Source: Oscillospiraceae bacterium (GTDB lineage Bacteria; Bacillota; Clostridia; Oscillospirales; CAG-272). From it: a stretch of DNA of 54,850 nucleotides. The notes below the pieces were generated by a model. The model worked only from the letters and a program-made list of their open reading frames with translations, searched no databases and had not been told where the DNA came from. How positions within the stretch are numbered: position 1 is the first letter of the stretch; the number at the start of each line of letters is the position of its first letter. The position numbers and the translations under genes were made by a program. This document shows positions 1 to 8,025 of the stretch, piece by piece. The stretch spans positions 1 to 54,850 of the forward strand of contig SVSG01000012.1 in NCBI GenBank assembly GCA_015064415.1, in the 5' to 3' direction.

Positions 1-59
1 ATAGACTTGAGCATCTTATTGTACCATGTTAGGAGATTTTTTGGTATAACCTCTGTTGC

Positions 60-78
60 CCACCCGCATAGCGGGTGG
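60..78. repeat. Perfect hairpin in a noncoding hairpin-rich stretch
   Basis: Arms CCACCCGC and GCGGGTGG around a 3-base loop. Small dyads follow (GCGCTTCGCGC near 91-101, TGCC-TAA-AGGCA near 107-116). Positions 1-269 hold no convincing gene; the open frame starting at 7 has no ribosome binding site. The stretch could be the 3' end of an upstream transcript, a small RNA or a remnant of a palindromic mobile repeat; the window does not decide. Confidence 0.5.
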
Positions 79-129
79 TTGTCTGTTTCGCGCTTCGCGC
101 TCAACTGCCTAAAGGCACTAAAACAAATC

Positions 130-158
130 GGCAGAGAAAACAAGTTCTCTGCCGAAGT
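130..158 (+). terminator. Rho-independent terminator of an upstream gene outside the window
   Basis: Nine-base-pair stem GGCAGAGAA / TTCTCTGCC with loop AACAAG, followed shortly by GTTTTTG. It lies before the promoter of the DUF6273 gene. Confidence 0.55.
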
Positions 159-269
159 TTTTGTGAGGCCCATTTCTCCGCTAAGAATGCAGAGAGAATC
201 GGGTGCTCTTTTTTGTTTTAATCTCTGCATCCGCTGTACTTCGTCGGTGCGGCGTTCTGTGCTTCCCTC

Positions 270-298
270 TTTACAAAGTCGCTTTTCTGTGTTATACT
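270..298 (+). promoter_or_regulatory. Sigma-A promoter for the DUF6273 gene
   Basis: TTTACA at 270-275, 17-base spacer, TATACT at 293-298. Transcription would start near 305, about 25 bases before the ATG at 329, which has GAGAGGAG upstream. Confidence 0.7.
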
Positions 299-328
299 TA
301 TCATATCAAGCGCAGAGAGGAGACCCAA

Positions 329-1441
329 ATGGCAAAATTTGTTTTGATGACGGAAGTAAAGACCTTAAGAGAGATCGCCGAGTGGTGGGAGTGCCAGAAC
401 GATACTGAAACAGAGGTACAGCTTTTTGAGAGCTTTGACGAAGCCAAGCTTGCCACGCGGAAAACAATTCGGCGCCTCACGCGCAAACACGACTTTTTCC
501 CGCTGAAAAGGGGCGGCGGATACGCGCCGCTTGAGCAGTTTGCCCATGGCTATGATGAAGATCTTACTCTGCTTGCCAAGATCGTCCGCTACACGCTGGG
601 CAAGCCCGAGTACGTTTATGAGAACCCTTCTTCACTTGACATCCGGGCGACAGATGACGGCGATCACTACATCGCCTTCGTCGGCACAAAGGATCTAATC
701 CTTGCCGAATACTACGGCCAGACCTTGAGAATGAACGTGCACAACATGTCCGACCCCAAAAACGATTATTTCTTCACGTACAAGGACAGCGACGAGAGCG
801 ATATCCCGACGTGCGAAATTTCCGTGCGCCTTTGTCCCGTTGGAAAAATCAAGAAAAAGCACGAAAGAAAAGCGCTACCGAAGAACTACGAAACCGTGAC
901 GTTCGGCCGCTATATGCAGGACGCGGATGGTGAAACGCTCACACCTCTTTCCTGGCGCGTGCTTGAAAAAAGAGGAGATATGACGCTGCTGATCACCGAA
1001 AAAGTGGTGGACCACCAGCAATTCGCTGCCAACGAAAGCAACGATTGGGAAACAAGCGACATACGGAAATGGCTGAACACCGAATTTGCCGACCGCGCCT
1101 TTGACGAGCAGGAAAAGCAACAAATCGGCGAGGTAACAAAGGGCGAGCGGATATTTTTGCTTGACTTTGACGAATATCTGGAGTATTTCCCCTCCCCCGA
1201 TGACGCCCGTGCCGAATACACCGATTACACAAGAAGCAAGGCCTACGTCGGCACTGTGCGCGAGCCCTACGCCTTCTGGTGGTTACGCGCGCCGAACAGC
1301 GATGACGATTGGGACGAGGACAGCAACGTTTACTTGTATCACGTCTGCAACAACGGCACCCTAAACCCGTTTGAAAGAGCGGAATACAGGGACGGTGTAC
1401 GCCCCGTGCTTTGGGTAAGATCGGACGCCCTCACGGACTAA
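329..1441 (+). CDS. DUF6273 domain-containing protein
   Basis: A 370-residue protein of unknown function. The C-terminal half carries the DUF6273 pattern I recognise: SWRVLE, then LLITEKVVD, then a W-x-x-S-DIRKWLN block, a YTRSKAYV segment, FWWLRAP, and a final DGVRPVLWVR. In this family these blocks form one compact domain, common in gut Firmicutes and of unknown biochemical role. The N-terminal roughly 190 residues are charged and lack a signal peptide, so the protein is probably cytosolic. The start at 329 is chosen because GAGAGGAG lies just upstream; the longer open frame from 203 has no such site. It is a single-gene unit between its own promoter and a strong terminator. Confidence 0.8.
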   Translation: MAKFVLMTEVKTLREIAEWWECQNDTETEVQLFESFDEAKLATRKTIRRLTRKHDFFPLKRGGGYAPLEQFAHGYDEDLTLLAKIVRYTLGKPEYVYENPSSLDIRATDDGDHYIAFVGTKDLILAEYYGQTLRMNVHNMSDPKNDYFFTYKDSDESDIPTCEISVRLCPVGKIKKKHERKALPKNYETVTFGRYMQDADGETLTPLSWRVLEKRGDMTLLITEKVVDHQQFAANESNDWETSDIRKWLNTEFADRAFDEQEKQQIGEVTKGERIFLLDFDEYLEYFPSPDDARAEYTDYTRSKAYVGTVREPYAFWWLRAPNSDDDWDEDSNVYLYHVCNNGTLNPFERAEYRDGVRPVLWVRSDALTD

Positions 1442-1520
1442 GCGCCTTCATTCTTTGACGGTACACGTTACAAAAGCGGCGCACAACTGCGCTCTATCAA
1501 AAACCGATATCACACCGAAA

Positions 1521-1549
1521 AGCGGCGGGCAAATGCCCGCCGCTTTTTG
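1521..1549. terminator. Bidirectional terminator
   Basis: Eleven-pair stem AGCGGCGGGCA / TGCCCGCCGCT with a 2-base loop, A-run on the left and T-run on the right. It serves the DUF6273 gene (plus) and the surface-protein operon that ends at 1570 (minus). Confidence 0.8.
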
Positions 1550-1569
1550 CTTTTTTGTCGCAAAAACGC

Positions 1570-3963
1570 TTATACGTTGGTCTGTTTTTTCTTCCTTAGC
1601 AGGAACCAATACACACAGAAGCCACCGCCGACCACAAGCACAACTGCGCCGATTGCAATGGCAACGATCGCCCCTGTGGGAAGTCCTTCCTCGCTTTTCG
1701 CCGCAAGGGCACCGCAGGCGGTGCATGCGTCATCAGCAAAGGTATGTGCCAGCTTTTCGCTTTGCGCGCCGCAATCGCACACGTGCCAATGTCCTGCGGC
1801 ATCGCTCTGCCAAGCCGCGGCAAAGGTGTGCCCCGTGGCGGCAAGCTTGAGAGTGGCGGGATCGGCGACCTCGTGCATCCCCCATTTATCCGTGTAGCTC
1901 TTGCCGCAAGTGCAGGTGTAATGTGCGGCAACGCCGTCCTCGGTGCAACCGGGGGACTTCTCCGCCACTGCGTTTTTGATACAGCTATGCGCGCCCGCGG
2001 GGATACCGTTTTCATTCTCGCACAGAAAACCAAGACGAACGGCAAGCATCTGCAGCTCGGGCTGATAGATCACGTCAACAGCCTCAAGCCCCGTGCCCGA
2101 AAGCACAAAGTCAAAATCACTCAGCACACCGGGAACACTCCAACCCTCTGCCACGTGGAAAGCAAGCATATACGTATATGCCTTCCTCAGCAAAAAGGCG
2201 TTGGCAGGGGTGGGGGGAGTCCCCTCACCTACTTGCAACCAAGCGTCGAGCGTGGCCTTCACCTCGTCCTCCAGCTTGGTGCAATCACATTCTGCGCCGC
2301 AAAGGGTCAGCGCCTCGTGGGCAAAGATCTCATCGGGAATGCGGGCAGGGGTGGTCACGCCCACAAGTGCGCTTGCATCAAAGATCAGCTCGTTAAGTAG
2401 CTTCTCGGGCTCTGCAGGAATGCCCGTTTCTTCGTTATAGGTGAAGGTGAAAACGGCGTCAAACTGCGTGTCCGAGCCGATCTTCACGTTCATCACCTGC
2501 TCCCAGCCGATGCCGTAGATGCGAACGCTGTCGGGGGTGCCCCAAAAGCTTTTTCTGTTCTCAAAATAATAGCCCGGCTTTGCCGCCACGCTGACCATAT
2601 AGCCGTATTCCTTGCCGTTTTCAAACTGCGTAACGGGATCGCCCGTCTCGCCGTCGAGAAAGCGGTTCAGCGTGATCTCGCCTTCGCTGACAAATTCATA
2701 TTGCTCGCTTTCGGGATAAAGCTCCGTCAGATCCACGGGGGTCTTGCTGCCCGCCGCAACGCTTGCATCAATACGGATGGGCAGCGTCACGGGCTTCATT
2801 TCCTTCCACGTGATGCGGAAGGGCTCGCTTGTTGCCACGGTGTTACCGTCCTTGATCGCCTCGATGTGGTAAAGCGCGGTCTGCGCCTCGCCCACATAGT
2901 AAAAGGTAAAGCTTGTGGTGAATGCGTTGCTGTAAACGTTCCAATCCTCATATTCCTCGTCGTAATAGGCGATCTGATACTTGTCCACCGCACCGTTTGT
3001 CAGGAAGGAAAGCTCGATACTGCCGTCCTCCCCGCGATAGTAGCCGACAGGATCTGTGGGGCTTTCGGTAAAGGAAAGCGTGGTCACCGAGGGGAGCAGC
3101 AGCATCGTCACGCTGTAAATGCCGCTTTCCGCGTCATAGCCCCCGGCAAAGTCCACGCCGGGTGCGATCGCCTTCTTGCAGGGCAGATGAACGTTTTTGG
3201 GCTCCAGCTCGTACAGATCGTACCCCTCCTTCGCACGGAAGGAAAAGTGCATCATATATTCGGTATTTTCCTTGATCGCACCCTCAGCAGGGGTATACGT
3301 CATACTCTCGGTATCTATGCTGTCGGAAATGCCGTCGCCGTTGGCATCGGTCATATCCACAAATACGGGAACTTGCACGATGTCGATCTTATCCTCGCTG
3401 CCAAGGTGCGGATAAAATGCAATATCGGAAAAATCCTGCCCCGCCACGTAGCCGGTCATGGTGAAATAGGCGTGCTCCACCACCACGGGCTCAACAATAT
3501 TCGGATCATCCGCGATCACGATCTCGGGGGAGGTGGCAAACACGCAGGAAAAGTCTCCGTGCTGTGACACGGGCTCCAGCACCCACGCCTCGCCGTCCAC
3601 CGTACAGGTCACGGTTTTGGCAAGCTCGTAAGTCTTGGCATTCTCGCCGTCGATGCGAAGCTGGGCAAATACGCGGTACTTGCCGGGGTAAAAGCAACCG
3701 CTGTAGTTTTCCCATTTGCCGCTTTCCTCGTCATATTTTTCCCAACAAGTGACCCAGCTCTGGTTGAAGCGGGTGGGCGCACCCTCCTCCACGGTAAAAT
3801 TCAATTTTTGGGTGCGACCGTAAAGCACCGCGACCTCATCAAGATTGGAGGTAGCGATCACGGTGGTGATGGCTGTTCTTGCCGCAAAGGCAGGCAGGCA
3901 AAGCGCACCGCAAAGCAACAAAACAGACAAAACGGTGCAAAAAAGTCGGGTACGTACCTTCAT
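1570..3963 (-). CDS. Secreted, C-terminally membrane-anchored surface protein with Cys-rich repeats
   Basis: A 797-residue protein with an N-terminal signal peptide (KVRTRLFC, hydrophobic stretch, cleavage near PAFAA). The main body (about 30-650) looks beta-rich, with Thr/Val/Tyr/Asp-rich segments and no recognised catalytic motif. Residues about 655-745 hold Cys/His repeats (CTEDG...YTCTCGKSY, HWHVCDCG, CTACG) of the kind seen in clostridial surface proteins. A Gly-rich membrane segment follows (about 757-785, ending GGGFCVYWF) with a KKK tail; there is no LPXTG motif. It is the last gene of the operon, starting 6 bases after the preceding stop codon with its AGGAGG inside that gene's 3' end. 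Function unknown; a cell-envelope binding or structural role is inferred. Confidence 0.8.
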   Translation of the reverse strand: MKVRTRLFCTVLSVLLLCGALCLPAFAARTAITTVIATSNLDEVAVLYGRTQKLNFTVEEGAPTRFNQSWVTCWEKYDEESGKWENYSGCFYPGKYRVFAQLRIDGENAKTYELAKTVTCTVDGEAWVLEPVSQHGDFSCVFATSPEIVIADDPNIVEPVVVEHAYFTMTGYVAGQDFSDIAFYPHLGSEDKIDIVQVPVFVDMTDANGDGISDSIDTESMTYTPAEGAIKENTEYMMHFSFRAKEGYDLYELEPKNVHLPCKKAIAPGVDFAGGYDAESGIYSVTMLLLPSVTTLSFTESPTDPVGYYRGEDGSIELSFLTNGAVDKYQIAYYDEEYEDWNVYSNAFTTSFTFYYVGEAQTALYHIEAIKDGNTVATSEPFRITWKEMKPVTLPIRIDASVAAGSKTPVDLTELYPESEQYEFVSEGEITLNRFLDGETGDPVTQFENGKEYGYMVSVAAKPGYYFENRKSFWGTPDSVRIYGIGWEQVMNVKIGSDTQFDAVFTFTYNEETGIPAEPEKLLNELIFDASALVGVTTPARIPDEIFAHEALTLCGAECDCTKLEDEVKATLDAWLQVGEGTPPTPANAFLLRKAYTYMLAFHVAEGWSVPGVLSDFDFVLSGTGLEAVDVIYQPELQMLAVRLGFLCENENGIPAGAHSCIKNAVAEKSPGCTEDGVAAHYTCTCGKSYTDKWGMHEVADPATLKLAATGHTFAAAWQSDAAGHWHVCDCGAQSEKLAHTFADDACTACGALAAKSEEGLPTGAIVAIAIGAVVLVVGGGFCVYWFLLRKKKQTNV

Positions 3964-3968
3964 TTTGC

Positions 3969-5987
3969 TTACACCTCCTCGTCGGGGGCGGGGGCGGTGG
4001 GCATCTTCTTTTTTCTGATCACAAACCAATATACGGCAAATCCACCGCCGCCAAGCAGAGCCACTGCACCGACCACAATCAGCACGATGACTCCTGCGCC
4101 AAGCCCTTCCTCATAGGGTGCTGCGCAAATGTCACAGCCACCGTTGCCGTTGGCATCGGCGTGTGCACCGACAAGCGTCTTTTCACCGCAGACACATTCC
4201 TTCCAATGGTTCGCGGCATCAAACTTCCACTCCTCGCCAAAGGCGTGGGTATGGACGGGCGTATCGGGCTGCGGTGCATCCTCCCAGATGGCATACAGAT
4301 CGGTGTCCTTGTGGGGGGTAAAGGTCGCCTCGGTCAGCACCTCTCCGTCCTTGGAAAGCGCCCAGCCCTTAAACAGCTTGCCGTTGGGAGCGGTAAATGC
4401 GTTTTCGGGCAGGGTATATTCACCGTAGTGGTTTTGGACTGCGGTCATCTCGCCCGTGCCGCCGTTGGCATCAAAATAGATGGCGTAGAAGGGGTGGATG
4501 TGCAAATAACGGATGCTTGCAAGGTTATCTTTATTGAATTCCACCTCGGTCCCGCCGTTCACTTCGGTGGCGGCGGTCAGCTCATACTCTCTGCCGTAAA
4601 CAGAAAGGTCGGGAAAAACAGCAAGCGCCTGATTGCCGCGCAGCTTCACGTCCGCCCCGATAAATTCGGGCGCAAGAACGGCGTTGCCCATGAGAATGCC
4701 CACGGTGGCAGGCCCTTCGTGCTCCACGGGGCCCGTGGCAAGCACCTCCAGCACGCCGCCGCTCACGCGGGCGCTGCCCTGTGCCGCGGCAATGCCTGCG
4801 GCAAAGCCCTTGCCGGTGGCAAGTGCGGTGGCTTCTACGCTCGTGATGCTGTCATTCAATTTCACGTTATTGGCATAAATACCTGCGGCATTGGGGCCCG
4901 ATGCCGACAGCTCCAGAGTGCTGTTCCAAATATCCACGTTGGTGTTAGGGGATTCGATACCGCCGATGCAAACTGCGCTTTCCTTATCCGCGACGCGCAC
5001 ATCGATCTTCAGCTTGCTGTCCTCAATGCCGATATCCTGCATGGAGCTGATGCCGCACGCGCCCTCTTTGGTGGCGCGGCAGGAGATCTCAAGGTCACAG
5101 CCCTTCATCGAGACGGTGCCGCCAAACATCATCGCGTAGGCAACAGCGCCGCTTATCTCGATCTTTCCGCTGACATTTTCAAAGACGCCCGCGCTCGTGG
5201 GAGCCAAAATGCCATACATATTGCCCTTTATGTCAAGCACCGAATTTTTCACCGTGAAGCTACCGCCGCCCTCACCAACGGCGATCGGTACGGTGCCCTC
5301 TTCGTCGACGGCAGCGCTATGTATCGTCACATTGCAGTTTTCAATGGTGATATCACCCGTTTCGGTATACAGTCCCACAAAGTTTCCGCCATCGGGAACG
5401 TTGGTGTTCTTCAGCGTGATGTCACCGGCCTGGGTGGCGACCAGACCCGCTTTGCCACTGATCGTCGCGTCCTCCACGGTCACGTCGCCCACCGCTTCGA
5501 GACAGATCCAGTCAGAGGAGAGCTCACAATTTTTGATCACAACGTCCTGCGCGCCTGTTACAACGTAAGCGTTTGACCAAAGCTTGCCCGTACCGGATAT
5601 TTCTATATTTTTGGCAGAAGCGATAGCCACTTCACTGCCATCCGGCATACCACCATCATGAGTGGGAACCGTGATCCGATTTTCGCCCACCAACTTGACG
5701 GTCAGATCCGCGATCTCGGCATAAATACCGGCAGTGAATATATCCGAAGTGTAGAGTTCGGCGATATTGGCGCCGCTTAGCGTCAGGGTCTTGGTGGCGG
5801 CATCGTAAGAAACGGTACCGTCCCCCAGCACGTCGGCGGCGTTCTGCGCGGTGACCTGCGTATTGTTCACCCAAAGGTCGTAGCCGTCTGCGGCAGATGC
5901 CGACAGGGTGCAGACAAGGCACATCGCGAAAAGGGTGGCAAGCACCACCGATGCCGAGATGATCCGTTTCATCTTTTTCATTTTCAT
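3969..5987 (-). CDS. Secreted beta-helix-like surface protein with Listeria-Bacteroides repeat and membrane anchor
   Basis: A 672-residue protein with a signal peptide (MKKMKRIISAS..., cleavage near SASAA). Residues about 35-480 consist of repeating short strands (DVVIKNCELS, DITIENCNV, SFTVKNSVL), as expected for a right-handed parallel beta-helix or DUF4353-like carbohydrate-binding fold. Residues about 500-572 form a Listeria-Bacteroides repeat (FDANGGTG ... FKGWAL ... DLYAIWE). A Cys/His segment (HWKECVCG, CDICA) and a Gly-rich transmembrane anchor (GGGGFAVYWF) with RKKK follow. The same C-terminal module occurs in the other two large proteins of this operon. A surface glycan-binding or adhesin role is inferred, not shown. 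Confidence 0.8.
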   Translation of the reverse strand: MKMKKMKRIISASVVLATLFAMCLVCTLSASAADGYDLWVNNTQVTAQNAADVLGDGTVSYDAATKTLTLSGANIAELYTSDIFTAGIYAEIADLTVKLVGENRITVPTHDGGMPDGSEVAIASAKNIEISGTGKLWSNAYVVTGAQDVVIKNCELSSDWICLEAVGDVTVEDATISGKAGLVATQAGDITLKNTNVPDGGNFVGLYTETGDITIENCNVTIHSAAVDEEGTVPIAVGEGGGSFTVKNSVLDIKGNMYGILAPTSAGVFENVSGKIEISGAVAYAMMFGGTVSMKGCDLEISCRATKEGACGISSMQDIGIEDSKLKIDVRVADKESAVCIGGIESPNTNVDIWNSTLELSASGPNAAGIYANNVKLNDSITSVEATALATGKGFAAGIAAAQGSARVSGGVLEVLATGPVEHEGPATVGILMGNAVLAPEFIGADVKLRGNQALAVFPDLSVYGREYELTAATEVNGGTEVEFNKDNLASIRYLHIHPFYAIYFDANGGTGEMTAVQNHYGEYTLPENAFTAPNGKLFKGWALSKDGEVLTEATFTPHKDTDLYAIWEDAPQPDTPVHTHAFGEEWKFDAANHWKECVCGEKTLVGAHADANGNGGCDICAAPYEEGLGAGVIVLIVVGAVALLGGGGFAVYWFVIRKKKMPTAPAPDEEV

Positions 5988-6019
5988 AACAACTTCATTC
6001 CTTCCTTAGGTAAATCAAG

Positions 6020-6406
6020 TTACGCCTTTTGTATTTTGATAAGCCCGCCCGAAAGGGCAAGAACTCCATCCTCTATCCAGGTGGGCGCGTATTCTGCGCC
6101 GTTTTTCATATAGTCCACATACAGCACGCCGTTCTCGATCTTACAGGGAAAGTGGTCGATCAGAAGTCCCCGCTCGGTCTCCTGCCAGCCCTTCTCGGCG
6201 GCAAGCCCCTCCTCCCCCTCACGGGGGCGGTAGAAAATGTCAAGCGCGGTCTCACTGAGAACAAATTCGGCTTCAAGCATGCGCCTCAGTTCCCTGTTTT
6301 CGTCGCTTGGCTCCATGGCCGCGATCTCAGTATCGCTCACCCTGCGGAATTTGCCCTTTCCGACCCAAAGCATTTCCTTCAACTTCCAAACACCCAAAAG
6401 CTCCAT
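6020..6406 (-). CDS. Small protein, paralogue of the upstream 124-residue protein
   Basis: A 128-residue acidic protein of unknown function without signal peptide or membrane segment. It begins with a G-x-W-K motif (GVWKLKEML) and alternates short predicted strands, which vaguely recalls lipocalin-like barrels, but this is only a resemblance. It aligns along its whole length with the next gene upstream (6463-6837): shared blocks include WKLK.ML, A.F..SE.A.D..Y.P, GW..TE.G.LID..P.KIE.GVLY.DY and GAEY.P. The start at 6406 has GGAAA upstream; the longer frame to 6505 would run through a terminator hairpin. Confidence 0.7.
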   Translation of the reverse strand: MELLGVWKLKEMLWVGKGKFRRVSDTEIAAMEPSDENRELRRMLEAEFVLSETALDIFYRPREGEEGLAAEKGWQETERGLLIDHFPCKIENGVLYVDYMKNGAEYAPTWIEDGVLALSGGLIKIQKA

Positions 6407-6433
6407 ATGCGTTTCCTTTCCGTATGGCAAAAG

Positions 6434-6457
6434 CCCCCCTGCGTGGCAGAGGGGTTT
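6434..6457 (-). terminator. Intercistronic hairpin between the two small paralogues
   Basis: On the minus strand CCCCTCTGC / GCAGGGGGG with a CAC loop is followed by CTTTT. It may attenuate transcription into the last three genes of the operon. On the plus strand it is followed by seven T residues, so it may also stop antisense transcripts. Confidence 0.5.
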
Positions 6458-6462
6458 TTTTG

Positions 6463-6837
6463 TTATACCTTTTCGATGGCCGTCGTGTCGCCGATCAAAA
6501 GGCACCCCTCTTCGTCGATCTCAACAGGGGTATATTCCGCGCCATCGCGCTCGTAATCCAGATACAGCACGCCGCTTTCGATCTTGGCGGGATAGCTGTC
6601 GATCAAAACACCCTTTTCGGTCAGCTCCCAGCCCTCTTCCTCCACCATAGGCATCTCTTCCTCAGTGGGCTGATAGTAAACGTCAATGGCGCTCTCGCTG
6701 ATGATAAAATCAGCCGCAAGCATCTTCAAAAGATCCTCGTCGCCCATTGCCTCGATCTCGGCTCTGTCGAACATCTTGACGCCGTTCTCGTCGGCGGAAA
6801 GCATCTTTTTTAACTTCCAATTACCCAAAAAGTCCAT
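6463..6837 (-). CDS. Small protein, tandem paralogue of the downstream 128-residue protein
   Basis: A 124-residue acidic protein (GNWKLKKML at the N-terminus) clearly homologous to the adjacent 6020-6406 product over its full length. The conserved core is SE.A.DVYYQP, GWELTEKG.LID and YPAKIESGVLYLDY. It has no signal peptide or recognised domain. AAAGGAGC precedes the ATG. The pair is a tandem duplication inside the surface-protein operon; the two copies have diverged considerably, so the event is old or the copies are under different selection. Confidence 0.75.
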   Translation of the reverse strand: MDFLGNWKLKKMLSADENGVKMFDRAEIEAMGDEDLLKMLAADFIISESAIDVYYQPTEEEMPMVEEEGWELTEKGVLIDSYPAKIESGVLYLDYERDGAEYTPVEIDEEGCLLIGDTTAIEKV

Positions 6838-6852
6838 ACGTATGCTCCTTTC

Positions 6853-7431
6853 TTACGCCCACGCGTCCTGCGACGTCGGGATGCGGATGTCGGAAAGCAG
6901 ATTTTGCTCCCACAAATACCACGTGCCGCCGCCCGTTTTGCGCAACGTCACCGAGCGCGGGCTGTCCGCGCCGCCGCTGTGGATCAACAGCTTCATATAA
7001 TTGCCGTTTTCCAGCTTGGAATACTGATTGGAGATCACCTTCACCGTATAAGGCGTGGCAGGGGTGTACCCGTTAGCGGGGGTGGCACCTTCAAAGTAGG
7101 AGCGCGCCACGTAATCCTTGCCGTCCATCAATCTGTCGTTGAGAAAAGAGACGTCCGCAGGGCTCATCGGGCGCGGACCGCGCAAAAAGTTCAACATTTC
7201 GGTGCCGACCTCGCGGTCCTTGGAGTAAGCGCAAAGGGCACAGACCGTCAGCGCCGCCGTCTTGAAGGGATCATCCAGCACCGCCTCGGGCATGGCCTTC
7301 AACGCCTCAAGCGTCTCGGGCAATGCCTCGAAGGTGTAGGTCTCCTTGCGTGACATCATGGCCAAAATTTTATTTCTGACGTACAAAAACGGATTTTTCA
7401 CCTTTGCACTGATCATTCTCAAAATATCCAT
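6853..7431 (-). CDS. DUF6935-like protein
   Basis: A 192-residue cytosolic-looking protein. I recognise, with moderate certainty, a pattern typical of DUF6935: a helical N-terminal half (TFEALPETLEAL, TAALTVCALCAY), the block LRGPRPMSPADVSFLNDRL, then YVARSYFEGATPANGY, and a C-terminal strand-rich part ending GGGTWYLWEQ.LLSDIR. No enzyme motif is visible. The start is supported by AAAGGAGT. It sits in the middle of the operon, 18 bases after the preceding gene. Members of this group are often found next to other uncharacterised small proteins; no function is known to me. Confidence 0.7.
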   Translation of the reverse strand: MDILRMISAKVKNPFLYVRNKILAMMSRKETYTFEALPETLEALKAMPEAVLDDPFKTAALTVCALCAYSKDREVGTEMLNFLRGPRPMSPADVSFLNDRLMDGKDYVARSYFEGATPANGYTPATPYTVKVISNQYSKLENGNYMKLLIHSGGADSPRSVTLRKTGGGTWYLWEQNLLSDIRIPTSQDAWA

Positions 7432-7448
7432 ATTAAAACTCCTTTACT

Positions 7449-7997
7449 TCAAAGGGACTCCTTCCCCTCCGCCGCGATGCCGAACAGTCGGCACAGCTCC
7501 TGCACGAAGGCGACGGGTAAGAAAGGATCCTGATTGTTGTAGCAATACAGCGTTTCGCCCGATGCGTACTCGGCATCCACCGAGGCGCCGTAAAAATCGG
7601 GCAGGCCGCTGACCTTATAATAGCTGCCGTTATACTGCGCCACGTTGTATTTGCGCAGCAGCGACTCCAGCTCTTCGAAAAGCTCCTGCGAGCGTATTTC
7701 CCGACGCTCGCCGTCAAGGACGGCGGGGTTGTTGCACCCCACGGTACAGCTGACCCCGTCCTCGCCCCTCGATGCGCTGAAATCATATACACCGCGTAGC
7801 AGCTGTGTGTCTTCTTCCATCAAGGATAGCGCGGAAAAGCGGCAGGAAAAGCGCGTCAGCTCACGGGACTCGATCACTTTCGGGGCATCGGTATCGTGAC
7901 GGATGCGCGTGCCGCCGTCTATTTCCACCGAGGGGCCCTCGTATATTCTGTCACGGCGGCGCTTACGCCACTTTTTGATCCATTTACCAAGGCACAT
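7449..7997 (-). CDS. Hypothetical protein, basic N-terminus
   Basis: A 182-residue protein I do not recognise. The first 20 residues are strongly basic (KWIKKWRKRRRDR), followed by a mixed alpha/beta segment with a Cys in a VGCNNPAV context, and a C-terminal part (KYNVAQYNGSYYKVSGLPDFYGASV) rich in Tyr. No signal peptide or transmembrane helix. Its ATG has AAGGAGG upstream and lies 28 bases after the stop of the 985-residue surface protein, so it is co-transcribed with it. Confidence 0.65.
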   Translation of the reverse strand: MCLGKWIKKWRKRRRDRIYEGPSVEIDGGTRIRHDTDAPKVIESRELTRFSCRFSALSLMEEDTQLLRGVYDFSASRGEDGVSCTVGCNNPAVLDGERREIRSQELFEELESLLRKYNVAQYNGSYYKVSGLPDFYGASVDAEYASGETLYCYNNQDPFLPVAFVQELCRLFGIAAEGKESL

Positions 7998-8025
7998 ACG
8001 CCGCCCCTCCTTTTCGTTTTTTGTT

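Noticed and set aside
3879-5576. 565-residue plus-strand open frame
   Set aside because: Antisense to the beta-helix-like surface protein; no start signal or family.
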